Assembly: GCF_013409865.1 (NCBI RefSeq)
Contig: NZ_JACCBM010000001.1
Span: forward strand, 434,001-498,000
DNA from: Herbiconiux flava
Lineage (GTDB): Bacteria > Actinomycetota > Actinomycetes > Actinomycetales > Microbacteriaceae
Reading direction: 5' to 3'
DNA length: 64,000 nucleotides
The notes under the pieces were generated by a model. The model saw only the letters and a program-made list of their open reading frames with translations. It did no database searches and was not told the origin of the DNA. This document shows, in pieces, positions 41,878 through 49,819 of the stretch. A program made the position numbers and the translations under genes. Each line of letters begins with the position of its first letter. The stretch's first letter is position 1.

Positions 41878-43089
41878 ATGAGCAGCGTGCGGATCGGCGA
41901 GCGGGCGGGCGAGGCGCTGCGCGTGCTCGGAGCCGCGTCGCCGGCCGCCGTGGACATCTTCACGGGCATCCTGACCCACGGACCGCTCTCGCGCACCGAC
42001 GTCGCGAAGGCCACCGGGCTGTCGCAGGCCGCCGTCACCAAGGCGGTGGCGCCCATGATCGCCGCCGGGCTGATCGTCGACCACGACCCGGCGCCGCGCG
42101 GCGGCCCCCGCGGCCGGCCGGCGAACCCGATCAAGGTCGACCCGGCCTCGCTCGTGGTGCTCGGCATCAAGGTGAACCCGGGCGAGGTGATCGGGGTCGC
42201 CACCGACCTCGGGGCCCGGATGCTCGTGTCGGCCCACCAGCCGGTCGGCCGCTCCTTCGACGCGGTGGTGGAGGGCGTCGCCGAGATCGCCGAGCGGCTC
42301 TGCGCCCTGCTCGGCGACCGGCGCGAGCGGCTCGCCGGGATCGGGGTCTCGGTGTCGGGCGACGTCGACTCCCGGAACGGCCTCGTGCGCGAATCCGCTC
42401 TGCTCGGCTGGACCGGGGAGGATCTCGGCGGTGCGCTGACCGAGCGGCTCAGCGTGCCGGTGCTGATCGAGAACGACGTGCGGGCGCTCACCATCGCGGA
42501 GCACTGGTTCGGCGAGGGCGTCGGCACGAGCTCGTTCGCCATCATCACGATCGGCAGCGGCATCGGCTGCGGGCTGCACGTCAACGGCGAGGTCGTCGAG
42601 GGCGCCTTCGGGGTGGCGGGCGAGATCGGGCACCTGCCGCTGACGTCGGAGCGATTCGTCTGCACCTGCGGGCGGCGCGGCTGCGTGGAGGCGGTGGCGT
42701 CGACCGGGGCGATCGTGCGCGCGGTGGCCGAGGCGGGCGGGGTGCGGGACGGGCATCCGGTGGCCACGATCGCCGAGGCCGTGGCGCTCGCCCACGACGG
42801 CGACCCCGTGGCCGTCGAGGTCTTCGACCGGGCCGGCACCGTGATCGGCACGGCCATCGCGACGGTCGCGAACCTCACCGGGCCCGAGATCGTGCTGATC
42901 ACGGGCGAGGCCGTGTCGGACTACGACCTCTACGACCAGCGGCTGCGCGCCGCCTTCGAGGCCCACGCCTTCGGCGCCGCGGGGCGCTGCCGCATCGTGC
43001 TGCGGCCGCACGCCTTCGAGGACTGGGCGCGCGGGGCGGCGGCGGCGGTGCTGCAGGGCATCGTGCAGCAGCGCTACACGGCGAACTAA
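41878..43089 (+). CDS. ROK-family transcriptional regulator (copy 2)
   Basis: A 403-residue ROK repressor closely similar to the one at 31465-32655: AVDIFTGILTHGPLSRTDVA with TGLSQAAVTKAVAPMI as HTH, ENDVRALTIAEHWFG, GIGCGLHVNG, CTCGRRGCVEAVAS and a final EDWARGAAAAVLQ. GGAAGGG lies before the ATG. It follows the GH36 gene on the same strand. One copy on each arm of the locus suggests either redundancy or response to two different sugars. Confidence 0.9.
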   Translation: MSSVRIGERAGEALRVLGAASPAAVDIFTGILTHGPLSRTDVAKATGLSQAAVTKAVAPMIAAGLIVDHDPAPRGGPRGRPANPIKVDPASLVVLGIKVNPGEVIGVATDLGARMLVSAHQPVGRSFDAVVEGVAEIAERLCALLGDRRERLAGIGVSVSGDVDSRNGLVRESALLGWTGEDLGGALTERLSVPVLIENDVRALTIAEHWFGEGVGTSSFAIITIGSGIGCGLHVNGEVVEGAFGVAGEIGHLPLTSERFVCTCGRRGCVEAVASTGAIVRAVAEAGGVRDGHPVATIAEAVALAHDGDPVAVEVFDRAGTVIGTAIATVANLTGPEIVLITGEAVSDYDLYDQRLRAAFEAHAFGAAGRCRIVLRPHAFEDWARGAAAAVLQGIVQQRYTAN

Positions 43090-43094
43090 GGGCT

Positions 43095-43113
43095 GCCCGG
43101 TCTCGTGCCGGGC
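43095..43113. terminator. 6-bp stem-loop between ROK and GntR genes
   Basis: GCCCGG at 43095-43100 and CCGGGC at 43108-43113 enclose a 7-nt loop, 6 nt after the ROK stop codon and 27 nt before the stop of the convergent GntR gene. No T-run follows. Confidence 0.45.
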
Positions 43114-43139
43114 TGACGACCGCCGGCTGCCGAGCCGGG

Positions 43140-43820
43140 TCAGCGGCCGGCGGCCTCCGTGCCGAGCACCCGGCCGAGCGAGCTGTCGAGGTGGCCGCGC
43201 ATCGCCTCGGCCGCCCGGTCGGCGTCGCCGTCGCGGATCGCGCGCACGATCTCGACGTGCTCGTCGAGCGTGCCGTGGCCGTAGCTGCCCGCGTAGGAGA
43301 GCCGGAAGATGTGCAGGTGGCAGTGCGTCCTGGCATAGGTGCGGCTGATCAGCCCGTTGCCCGCGGTCTGGAAGACCAGCCCGTGCAGCCGCTCGTCGTG
43401 GGCCGAGAGCGCCCCGGCCGGAAGGGCGGCCGGGTGGCCGCTCATCGTGCCGAGCTCCGCGTCGAACGCCGCCAGGGCAGCGTCGTCGCGACGCCGGGCC
43501 GCCGAGGCCGCGGCCGCCGGCTCGAGCAGCATGCGCAGCTCGTAGAGCTCGATCAGCTCGTCGCGGGTGAGCAGCTCGGTGGTGCGGTAGCCCCGGAGCG
43601 GCACCTTCACGACGAGCCCTTCGGACTCCAGGCCGGCGAGCGCCTCGCGCACCGGCGTCGGGGAGACCGAGAGCTGCCGGGCGGCGTCGTCGATGTTAAT
43701 CCGCCGGCCGGGCGGAATGGCTCCGGACATGATCAGGGCACGCAGGTGCTGATGCACCTCGGTGGGCCGGGGCGACCCCGAGGCCGCGCCGAACGAGTCG
43801 AGATACTGCCCCTCGAGCAT
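43140..43820 (-). CDS. GntR-family transcriptional regulator (FCD subfamily)
   Basis: A 226-residue regulator: winged helix LRALIMSGAIPPGRRINIDD, ARQLSVSPTPVREALAGLES and the FCD domain LYELRMLLEPAAAASAARRR, DEHVEIVRAIRDGDADRAAE. AGGAGGGGG precedes the ATG. It diverges from the ribose-type ABC/dehydratase operon across a 103-nt gap with a clear inverted repeat, and it is its most likely controller. FCD regulators often respond to sugar acids, which fits the dehydratase. Confidence 0.9.
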   Translation of the reverse strand: MLEGQYLDSFGAASGSPRPTEVHQHLRALIMSGAIPPGRRINIDDAARQLSVSPTPVREALAGLESEGLVVKVPLRGYRTTELLTRDELIELYELRMLLEPAAAASAARRRDDAALAAFDAELGTMSGHPAALPAGALSAHDERLHGLVFQTAGNGLISRTYARTHCHLHIFRLSYAGSYGHGTLDEHVEIVRAIRDGDADRAAEAMRGHLDSSLGRVLGTEAAGR

Positions 43821-43873
43821 CCGTCGCCCCCTCCTGCTTGACAGGATCCAATCTATCGTGGAGCATGGCTCAA

Positions 43874-43898
43874 ATCCTATAGGAAAATCAAATAGGAT
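43874..43898. promoter_or_regulatory. Candidate GntR operator with inverted repeats
   Basis: ATCCTAT at 43874-43880 and ATAGGAT at 43892-43898 form an inverted repeat with an 11-nt spacer; TCCTATAGGA at 43875-43884 is itself a perfect 10-bp palindrome. A TTGACA -35-like box lies at 43838-43843. The site is between the divergent GntR and ABC genes. Confidence 0.55.
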
Positions 43899-43923
43899 CA
43901 CCTGCACCGATGGAGGCTCAACG

Positions 43924-44967
43924 ATGAGACGCACCACGATTCCCCTCGCCCTCGCCGCGATGACGACGGCGGCCCTGCTGCTCGCCGGCTGCACCCCGCA
44001 GGCCTCGTCCGGAGGCGGTGAGGCGACCGGGCTCGACTCCGTGAAGGTGGCCCTCGTGCCGGGCGGCCCGCACCCGTACTTCCAGCCGTGGATCGCCGCG
44101 GCCGACCAGGCCAAGACCGACTTCGGCCTGGGCGACGCCACCTTCAACGAGACCGCCGGGTGGGACCAGACGAAGGAGAACGACGTCATCAACTCCCTCG
44201 TGGCCAACGGCTACAACGCCTTCGGCGTGTTCGGCGTCTCGCCCACCGACATCAACTCGACCTTCCAGAACCTGAAGCAGAACGGCATCGCCAGCGCGGC
44301 GCTCGGCTCCTGCCCGGCCGGAGACACCAACGACGCCGACTTCTGCCTGTCCACCGACACCGAGGCCGCGGCCTACAAGGCCGCGCAGGCGACCATCGAG
44401 GCGATGGGCGGCAGCGGGGTGCTGGCGCACCTCACCGGGGTGAACGTCGACTCCAACACGCAGCGGCGCATCGCCGGGGTGAAGAAGGCGGTCGAGGAGA
44501 CGAACGGCGCCGTCACCCTGCTCCCCGACGTGACCGACATCGACACCGACATCACCACCGCGCAGAAGGCCGTGGCCGACCTGCTCGCCTCGAAGGGCAG
44601 CGAGATCACCGGCATCGTCTCGACCGCGTACAACCCCGCGGTCGCCGCTGCCACCGCGGTGAAGGAGTCGGGCCTGCCCATCTCGCTCGTCGCGATCGAC
44701 GACGACGAGACCATCCTCGCCGCCATCGAGGACGGCTCGGTGTACGCCACGATCGCCCAGAACCCGACCGGCCAGGCCTACGTCGGCAGCTATGCCCTCG
44801 CGAAGCTCGCCAGCAAGGAGTGCACGATGTCCGAGCCCGGCGCGATCATCGACTCCGGCTCCTTCGTCGTGACGAAGGAGAACGTGGCCAGCTACGACGA
44901 CGAGCGCACCGCCGCGAGCGAGCAGCTGATGAAGGACTTCGACGCCGACTACCTCGTCTGCTCCTGA
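43924..44967 (+). CDS. ABC importer substrate-binding lipoprotein (ribose/sugar type I)
   Basis: A 347-residue periplasmic-binding-protein-type-I lipoprotein: signal sequence ending LLLAGC (lipobox, Cys about residue 22), then KVALVPGGPHPYFQPWIAAAD and two-lobe sugar-binding features (GIVSTAYNPAVAAATAVKES, VAIDDDETILAAI). GGAGG lies just before the ATG. It heads the operon with dehydratase, two permeases, ATPase and MFS gene. The ligand is probably a sugar or sugar acid. Confidence 0.9.
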   Translation: MRRTTIPLALAAMTTAALLLAGCTPQASSGGGEATGLDSVKVALVPGGPHPYFQPWIAAADQAKTDFGLGDATFNETAGWDQTKENDVINSLVANGYNAFGVFGVSPTDINSTFQNLKQNGIASAALGSCPAGDTNDADFCLSTDTEAAAYKAAQATIEAMGGSGVLAHLTGVNVDSNTQRRIAGVKKAVEETNGAVTLLPDVTDIDTDITTAQKAVADLLASKGSEITGIVSTAYNPAVAAATAVKESGLPISLVAIDDDETILAAIEDGSVYATIAQNPTGQAYVGSYALAKLASKECTMSEPGAIIDSGSFVVTKENVASYDDERTAASEQLMKDFDADYLVCS

Positions 44968-44980
44968 CCCCGCACCCCCC

Positions 44981-45060
44981 TTCCGGCCGCCCCGCGGCCG
45001 CTCCCCCTTCCGGCCGCCCCACGGCCGCTGTCCCTTACGGCCGCCCACGGCCGCTGTCCC
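44981..45060 (+). repeat. Threefold tandem repeat of a 26-27-bp hairpin unit
   Basis: Three consecutive units (44981-45007, 45008-45034, 45035-45060) each contain GGCCG(C)CCC...CGGCCGCT, that is, a GGCCG/CGGCC inverted repeat. The array fills the gap between the binding-protein and dehydratase genes and ends at the GGAGG of the latter. It could act as partial terminators or mRNA stabilisers that set more binding protein than permease. Confidence 0.8.
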
Positions 45061-45070
45061 GGAGGCACCG

Positions 45071-46159
45071 ATGCCGATCATCACCACCGCCCGCGCCCGC
45101 CTCGTCGACCTCGAGGTCGAGACCGTGCGCACCGACGCCGTGCAGAGCTTCGTCAAGCAGGAGACGGTCTTCGTCGAGATCGACACCGACGACGGCCTGA
45201 CCGGCGTCGGGTACTCCTACACGATCGGCACGGGCGGGCGGGCGGTGCTGTCGATGCTGCGCGACCACCTCCTCGACCTCCTGCCCGGGCAGGACGCGGC
45301 GGACGTCGAGGCGATCTGGCACCGCCTCTTCGCCTCGACCCGCGCGACCACGACCGGGGCGATCACCTCCCTCGCCCTCGCCGCGGTCGACACGGCGCTC
45401 TGGGACCTCAAGTCCCTCCGCGCCGGCGCCCCGCTCTGGCAGACGGCGGGCGGGTTCCGCCGCGAGGTGCCGCTCTACGACACCGAAGGCGGATGGCTGC
45501 ACCTCTCGACCGACGAGCTCGTCGAGGGCGCGCTGCGATCGCGCGCCGCCGGCTGGTCGGGTCTCAAGATCAAGGTCGGCATGCCGCACGTCGCCGACGA
45601 CGTCGAGCGGCTGCGCGCGGTGCGCGACGCCGTGGGCGACCGGATGGACCTGATGGTCGACGCCAACCAGTCGATGACCGGCGCCGAGGCGATCCGGCGG
45701 GCGAGGGCGTTCGAGCCGCTCGACCTGTTCTGGCTCGAGGAGCCGCTGCCCGCCGACGACGTCGCCGGGCACCAGCGGCTCGCCCGGGCGACGAGCATCC
45801 CGATCGCGGTCGGGGAGTCGATGTACTCGGTGGCGCAGTTCCGGGAGTACCTCGAGCGCGGGGCCGCCGGGATCGTGCAGGTCGACGTGGCCCGGATCGG
45901 CGGCATCACCCCGTGGCTCAAGGTCGCCCACCTCGCCGAGGCCTTCAACGTCGCGGTCTGCCCGCACTTCCTGATGGAGCTGCACGTCAGCCTCGTGGGC
46001 GCCGTGCCGAACGGGCGCTACGTCGAGTACATCCCGCAGCTGCGCGCCATCACCCACGGCGAGCTCGAGATCGTCGACGGCCGCGCCCTGGCGCCGACCG
46101 CTCCCGGCCTCGGCATCGCCTGGAACCAGGACGCCATCGACGACCGGATCGTCGCGTGA
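45071..46159 (+). CDS. Enolase-superfamily (mandelate racemase-type) sugar-acid dehydratase
   Basis: A 362-residue enzyme with the mandelate-racemase-subgroup active site: catalytic Lys166 and Lys168 in LKIKVG, metal ligands Asp197 (VDAN), Glu223 (WLEEP) and Glu249 (VGES), and His299 in CPHFLMELH as second base. N-terminal capping domain: VQSFVKQETVFVEIDTDDGL. Such enzymes dehydrate aldonic or aldaric acids (galactarate/talarate-type) or racemise. GGAGG precedes the ATG. The position between binding protein and permeases links it to the imported compound. Product would be a 2-keto-3-deoxy acid. Confidence 0.88.
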   Translation: MPIITTARARLVDLEVETVRTDAVQSFVKQETVFVEIDTDDGLTGVGYSYTIGTGGRAVLSMLRDHLLDLLPGQDAADVEAIWHRLFASTRATTTGAITSLALAAVDTALWDLKSLRAGAPLWQTAGGFRREVPLYDTEGGWLHLSTDELVEGALRSRAAGWSGLKIKVGMPHVADDVERLRAVRDAVGDRMDLMVDANQSMTGAEAIRRARAFEPLDLFWLEEPLPADDVAGHQRLARATSIPIAVGESMYSVAQFREYLERGAAGIVQVDVARIGGITPWLKVAHLAEAFNVAVCPHFLMELHVSLVGAVPNGRYVEYIPQLRAITHGELEIVDGRALAPTAPGLGIAWNQDAIDDRIVA

Positions 46160-47196
46160 CGAGCCGCCCCGCTGTCGTGCGCTGGCTCGGCACCCCCCGC
46201 TTCGTGCTGATCGCGATCATCGCGGTGCTCGTCGGCGTGCTGGTCGCCCTCAAGCCGTCGTTCCTGAACGGCGCCTTCGTGCTCGCCCCGCTGATCACCT
46301 CGATCGCGGTCTTCACCGTCGTCGGGCTCGCCCAGATGACGGTGCTCTCGATCGGCCACATGAACATCGCCGTCGGCCAGATGGCGGCGTTCGGCGCGAT
46401 GGTCGCGGGCATCTCGTTCGACCTGTTCGCCCTGCCCCTGGTGGCCGGGATCCTGCTCGGCCTGGTCGCGGGTGCCGCGATCGGGGCCGTGACGGGCTGG
46501 ATGATCGCCCGCACCGGGGTGAACTCGTTCATCGTCACGCTCGCCATGAGCTTCGCGCTGCTCGGTCTGGTGCCCACCGTCTACTCCGCGCTCAGCACCG
46601 GGTCGGCCTTCGTCGTGAAGCCGGAGGGCTTCGACCTGCTCGGCCGCACCTCGTTCGCATCGGTCTGCCTCGCCGGCTGGTGCGGCCCGGCGGCCATCCC
46701 GCTGATGGTCGTGCCGGTGCTCGTCGTGATGGCCGTGATCGGGCTGCTCTACCAGCGCACCCGGTACGGCCGCGAACTGCTGCTCACCGGCAGCAACGTC
46801 ACCGCCGCCGAGCTGTCGGGCATCCCCACGGCGCGGCGGATCGTGCTGGCGCACACGCTCTCGGGCACGCTCGCGGCGCTGGCGGGCATCCTGCTGGCCA
46901 CCAGCATCGGGTCGTTCACGCCGTCGATCGGCGACGAGTTCATGCTGCAGTCGTTCGTGGGGCCGATCCTGGGCGGCACGCTGCTGGCCGGAGGCTACGT
47001 CTCGGTGGTCGGCACCTTCCTCGGCATCACGCTGACGCTGGTGATCCGCAAGGGGCTCGAGCTGTTCGGCGTCGGGATCGAGACGCTCAACGTGCTGCTC
47101 GGCATCATCCTGCTGGTGGCCCTCTCGGCCGACCGGGTGAGGGAGATCAGGCTGCGGAGAGGCCGCACCCCCACCGCCGAGGAGGTGCCGGCATGA
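46156..47196 (+). CDS. Ribose-type ABC transporter permease (first subunit)
   Basis: A 346-residue RbsC/BPD_transp_2-family permease with about ten hydrophobic segments (FVLIAIIAVLVGVLVALKPS, SIGHMNIAVGQMAAFGAMVA) and the conserved GSNVTAAELSGIPTARRIV loop that contacts the ATPase. The GTG at 46156 overlaps the dehydratase TGA (GTGA). It pairs with the next permease as a heterodimer. Confidence 0.92.
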   Translation: MTSRPAVVRWLGTPRFVLIAIIAVLVGVLVALKPSFLNGAFVLAPLITSIAVFTVVGLAQMTVLSIGHMNIAVGQMAAFGAMVAGISFDLFALPLVAGILLGLVAGAAIGAVTGWMIARTGVNSFIVTLAMSFALLGLVPTVYSALSTGSAFVVKPEGFDLLGRTSFASVCLAGWCGPAAIPLMVVPVLVVMAVIGLLYQRTRYGRELLLTGSNVTAAELSGIPTARRIVLAHTLSGTLAALAGILLATSIGSFTPSIGDEFMLQSFVGPILGGTLLAGGYVSVVGTFLGITLTLVIRKGLELFGVGIETLNVLLGIILLVALSADRVREIRLRRGRTPTAEEVPA

Positions 47197-48224
47197 ACGG
47201 CGGCCGTCGCACCGGCGTGCGCGCCCTGCTGCGCTCGCAGAGCATCACCCTCGTCGTGATCGTCGTCGCCGGCACCGTGCTGCTCGGCCTCGCCTCGGGC
47301 GGAGACCTCTTCTCCCCCGTCGGCGTCCGCACCTTCTTCCAGTTCCTGGCCGTGCCGATCCTGATCGGTCTCGCGCAGATGATCACGGTCGCCGTCGGCC
47401 AGCTCAACCTCGCGGTCGGTGCCATCGGCGGTGTCGCCGCCGCCCTCGCCGCAGTGCTGATGGCCGACGTCGGCGTGCCGCCCCTGCTCGGGGCGATCGT
47501 GCCGCTCGCGGTCGGGCTGCTCGCCGGACTCGCGAACGGCTGGCTGGTCGTGCTCACCCGCATCAACGGCTTCATCGTGACGCTGGCGACGATGACCATC
47601 CTGCTCGGGGCGCAGTACGCGCTCGTCGGCACCCGCACGGTCTCGGCCGCCAACTGGGAGCCGCTCGCCGCCGTCGGCCGGGCGACCGTCGTCGGCGTGC
47701 CGGTGATCTTCCTGGCCGCGGTGGCCGTCGCGGTCGTCGTGGCCCTGGCCTTCCGGTACACCCGATCCGGGCGGCGACTCCTGGCGAGCGGCGACAACCC
47801 CGAGGCCGCGCGACTGCTCGGCATCTCGAACGATCGCAGCGTCGTGCTCGCGCACGCCGCCTCAGGCCTCCTCTGCGGTGTCGCGGCGCTCGTCAGCCTC
47901 GCCGCACTGCCCGGGGTGAACCAGAGCGTCGGCGGTGACTGGCTGCTGCCGAGCTTCGCCGCCCCGATCATCGGCGGCGTCTCGCTGACGGGCGGCACCG
48001 TCGCCGTGCTCGGCACCGTGCTCGCGGCGACGGTCGTGCGCCTGGTCGACACCGCGCGGGCCGAGTTCCAGCTCGCCCCCGCGTGGGTGAACTTCGTGAT
48101 CGGCGCCGTCGTGCTCGGCACCGTCGCCCTCGACCGGGTGCGGCAGGTGCGCGCCGAACGGCGGCGGGGCGCCGAGCGTGCCGAGGATGCCCGGACCCCC
48201 GAGACCGTGGAGGCCTCCCGATGA
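47193..48224 (+). CDS. Ribose-type ABC transporter permease (second subunit)
   Basis: A 343-residue RbsC-like permease: TLVVIVVAGTVLLGLASGGD, VAVGQLNLAVGAIGGVAAAL, and GDNPEAARLLGISNDRSVV as ATPase contact loop. The ATG overlaps the TGA of the first permease (ATGA), and its TGA overlaps the ATPase ATG. A charged C-terminal tail (RVRQVRAERRRGAERAE) faces the cytosol. Confidence 0.92.
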   Translation: MNGGRRTGVRALLRSQSITLVVIVVAGTVLLGLASGGDLFSPVGVRTFFQFLAVPILIGLAQMITVAVGQLNLAVGAIGGVAAALAAVLMADVGVPPLLGAIVPLAVGLLAGLANGWLVVLTRINGFIVTLATMTILLGAQYALVGTRTVSAANWEPLAAVGRATVVGVPVIFLAAVAVAVVVALAFRYTRSGRRLLASGDNPEAARLLGISNDRSVVLAHAASGLLCGVAALVSLAALPGVNQSVGGDWLLPSFAAPIIGGVSLTGGTVAVLGTVLAATVVRLVDTARAEFQLAPAWVNFVIGAVVLGTVALDRVRQVRAERRRGAERAEDARTPETVEASR

Positions 48225-49819
48225 CCGTTCCCGCTCTCCAGGCCCTCGCGATCTCCAAGTCGTTCCCGGGCGTCAAGGCGCTCGACGAGGTGTCGCTCAC
48301 CCTGCTGCCCGGATCGGTGCACGCCCTGCTGGGTGAGAACGGGGCGGGCAAGTCCACCCTGATCAAGGCGCTCACCGGCGTGCACCGGCCCGACGGCGGG
48401 CGCATCCTCGTGGCCGGCCGCGACGGGCGGGCGGTGGAGACGTCGCTGGCCGACCCCGCCGCGGCGCGGGACGCCGGGATCGGCGTCGTGCACCAGGAGC
48501 GCAACGTCATCCGCGGCTTCAGCGTGGCCGAGAACATCGTGCTCGGGCGGATGCCGCTGCGCGGCGGCCGGATCGACTGGACCCGCGTGCACGACGAGGC
48601 CGCCGCGTGCCTGGCGCAGCTCGAGGTCGCCCTCGACCCGGCCACCCCGATCGCCGAACTGTCGTCGGCGCAGATGCAGCTCGTCGAGATCGCCCGCGCG
48701 CTCTACACCGAGACGCGGGTGCTGCTGCTGGACGAGCCGACCGCGTCGATCAGCGGCGCCGAGAGCGACCGGCTGTTCCGCGTGGTCGACCGGCTGCGCG
48801 ACGAGGGCGCGGCCGTCCTGTTCGTCAGCCACAAGCTCGAGGAGGTCTACGCGCACTGCGACACCGTGACGGTACTGCGCGACGGCCGCTCGGTGCTCGA
48901 GTCGCAGCCGCTGGCCGCGCACTCGCACGACGAGATCGTCGACACGATGGTGGGGCGGGCGCTCGGCTCGCTCACCGTGCCCGCGCGCGCCGCTCCGCGG
49001 AGCGAGGCCCCCGCCCTGGAGCTGTCGTCGGTCACGACGACCGCCGGGCACCACGGGGTCTCGCTCCGCGTGCGCCCCGGTGAGATCCTCGGCCTGTACG
49101 GGCTGGTGGGGGCCGGGCGCACCGAGCTCGCCCGGGCGATCGTGGGGCTCGAGCGGATCACCGCGGGAGAGCTCCGGGTCGAGGGGGTGCCGGCGCGCAT
49201 CCGCTCGGTGCGTCAGGCGCTGCACCGGCACCGCATCGGCTACGTGACCGAGAACCGCAAGGAGGAGGGCGTCTTCCTCGAGCAGAGCATCACGAGGAAC
49301 ATCGCGGTCACGGTGTGGCCGGAGCTGCAGCGCGGGCCGGGACTGATCAGCGCGCGGCGCGAACGGGAGCTCGTGGCCCGCTTCGTCGACGACCTCGACA
49401 TCCGCATCTCCTCGCAGGCCCAGCTGGCGGGGCGGCTCTCGGGGGGCAACCAGCAGAAGGTGTCGCTGGCGAAATGGCTGGCCGCCTCCCCGCGCATCCT
49501 GATCATCGACGAGCCGACCGTCGGCATCGACCTGCGCACGAAGCGGTCGTTCTACGAGCTGATCTGGAAGCTCGCCGACGAGGGCATGGCGATCCTGCTG
49601 ATCTCCAGCGACCTCGCCGAGATGATCACGCTGGCCGACCGGATCGCGGTGATGGACCGCTTCGTCATCACGGGGGAGCGCGAGAACAGCCATGAGTACG
49701 ACAGCATGAGCCAGGAGATCATCCGGCTGATCCATTCGCACTCGGCGGAGGCCGGACCGATCGGCGAGTCGGTGGCCGGGGCGGTCACCGAGGAGGAGGG
49801 CATCGATGTCGCGGGCTGA
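48221..49819 (+). CDS. Sugar ABC transporter ATPase (RbsA/MglA type, two nucleotide domains)
   Basis: A 532-residue double ATPase. Domain 1: Walker A LLGENGAGKSTLI near residue 38, signature LSSAQMQLVEIARAL, Walker B LLLDEPTAS. Domain 2: the degenerate Walker A GLVGAGRTELARA normal for this family, signature LSGGNQQKVSLAKWL and IIDEPTVGID. It energises the two permeases before it. The last 14 nt overlap the start of the MFS gene. Confidence 0.94.
   Translation: MTVPALQALAISKSFPGVKALDEVSLTLLPGSVHALLGENGAGKSTLIKALTGVHRPDGGRILVAGRDGRAVETSLADPAAARDAGIGVVHQERNVIRGFSVAENIVLGRMPLRGGRIDWTRVHDEAAACLAQLEVALDPATPIAELSSAQMQLVEIARALYTETRVLLLDEPTASISGAESDRLFRVVDRLRDEGAAVLFVSHKLEEVYAHCDTVTVLRDGRSVLESQPLAAHSHDEIVDTMVGRALGSLTVPARAAPRSEAPALELSSVTTTAGHHGVSLRVRPGEILGLYGLVGAGRTELARAIVGLERITAGELRVEGVPARIRSVRQALHRHRIGYVTENRKEEGVFLEQSITRNIAVTVWPELQRGPGLISARRERELVARFVDDLDIRISSQAQLAGRLSGGNQQKVSLAKWLAASPRILIIDEPTVGIDLRTKRSFYELIWKLADEGMAILLISSDLAEMITLADRIAVMDRFVITGERENSHEYDSMSQEIIRLIHSHSAEAGPIGESVAGAVTEEEGIDVAG

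Noticed and set aside
39571..43011. Very long (1146-residue) open frame on the minus strand
   Set aside because: It is antisense to the GH36 and ROK genes, has a low-complexity His/Arg/Gly/Val composition and no domain; long antisense frames are expected at this GC content.
44981..45060. Possible CRISPR array
   Set aside because: Units are directly adjacent without spacers, only three copies are present and no cas genes occur.
49090..49160. Possible broken second Walker A in the ribose-type ATPase
   Set aside because: GLVGAGRTEL is the normal degenerate form in the second domain of RbsA/MglA proteins.
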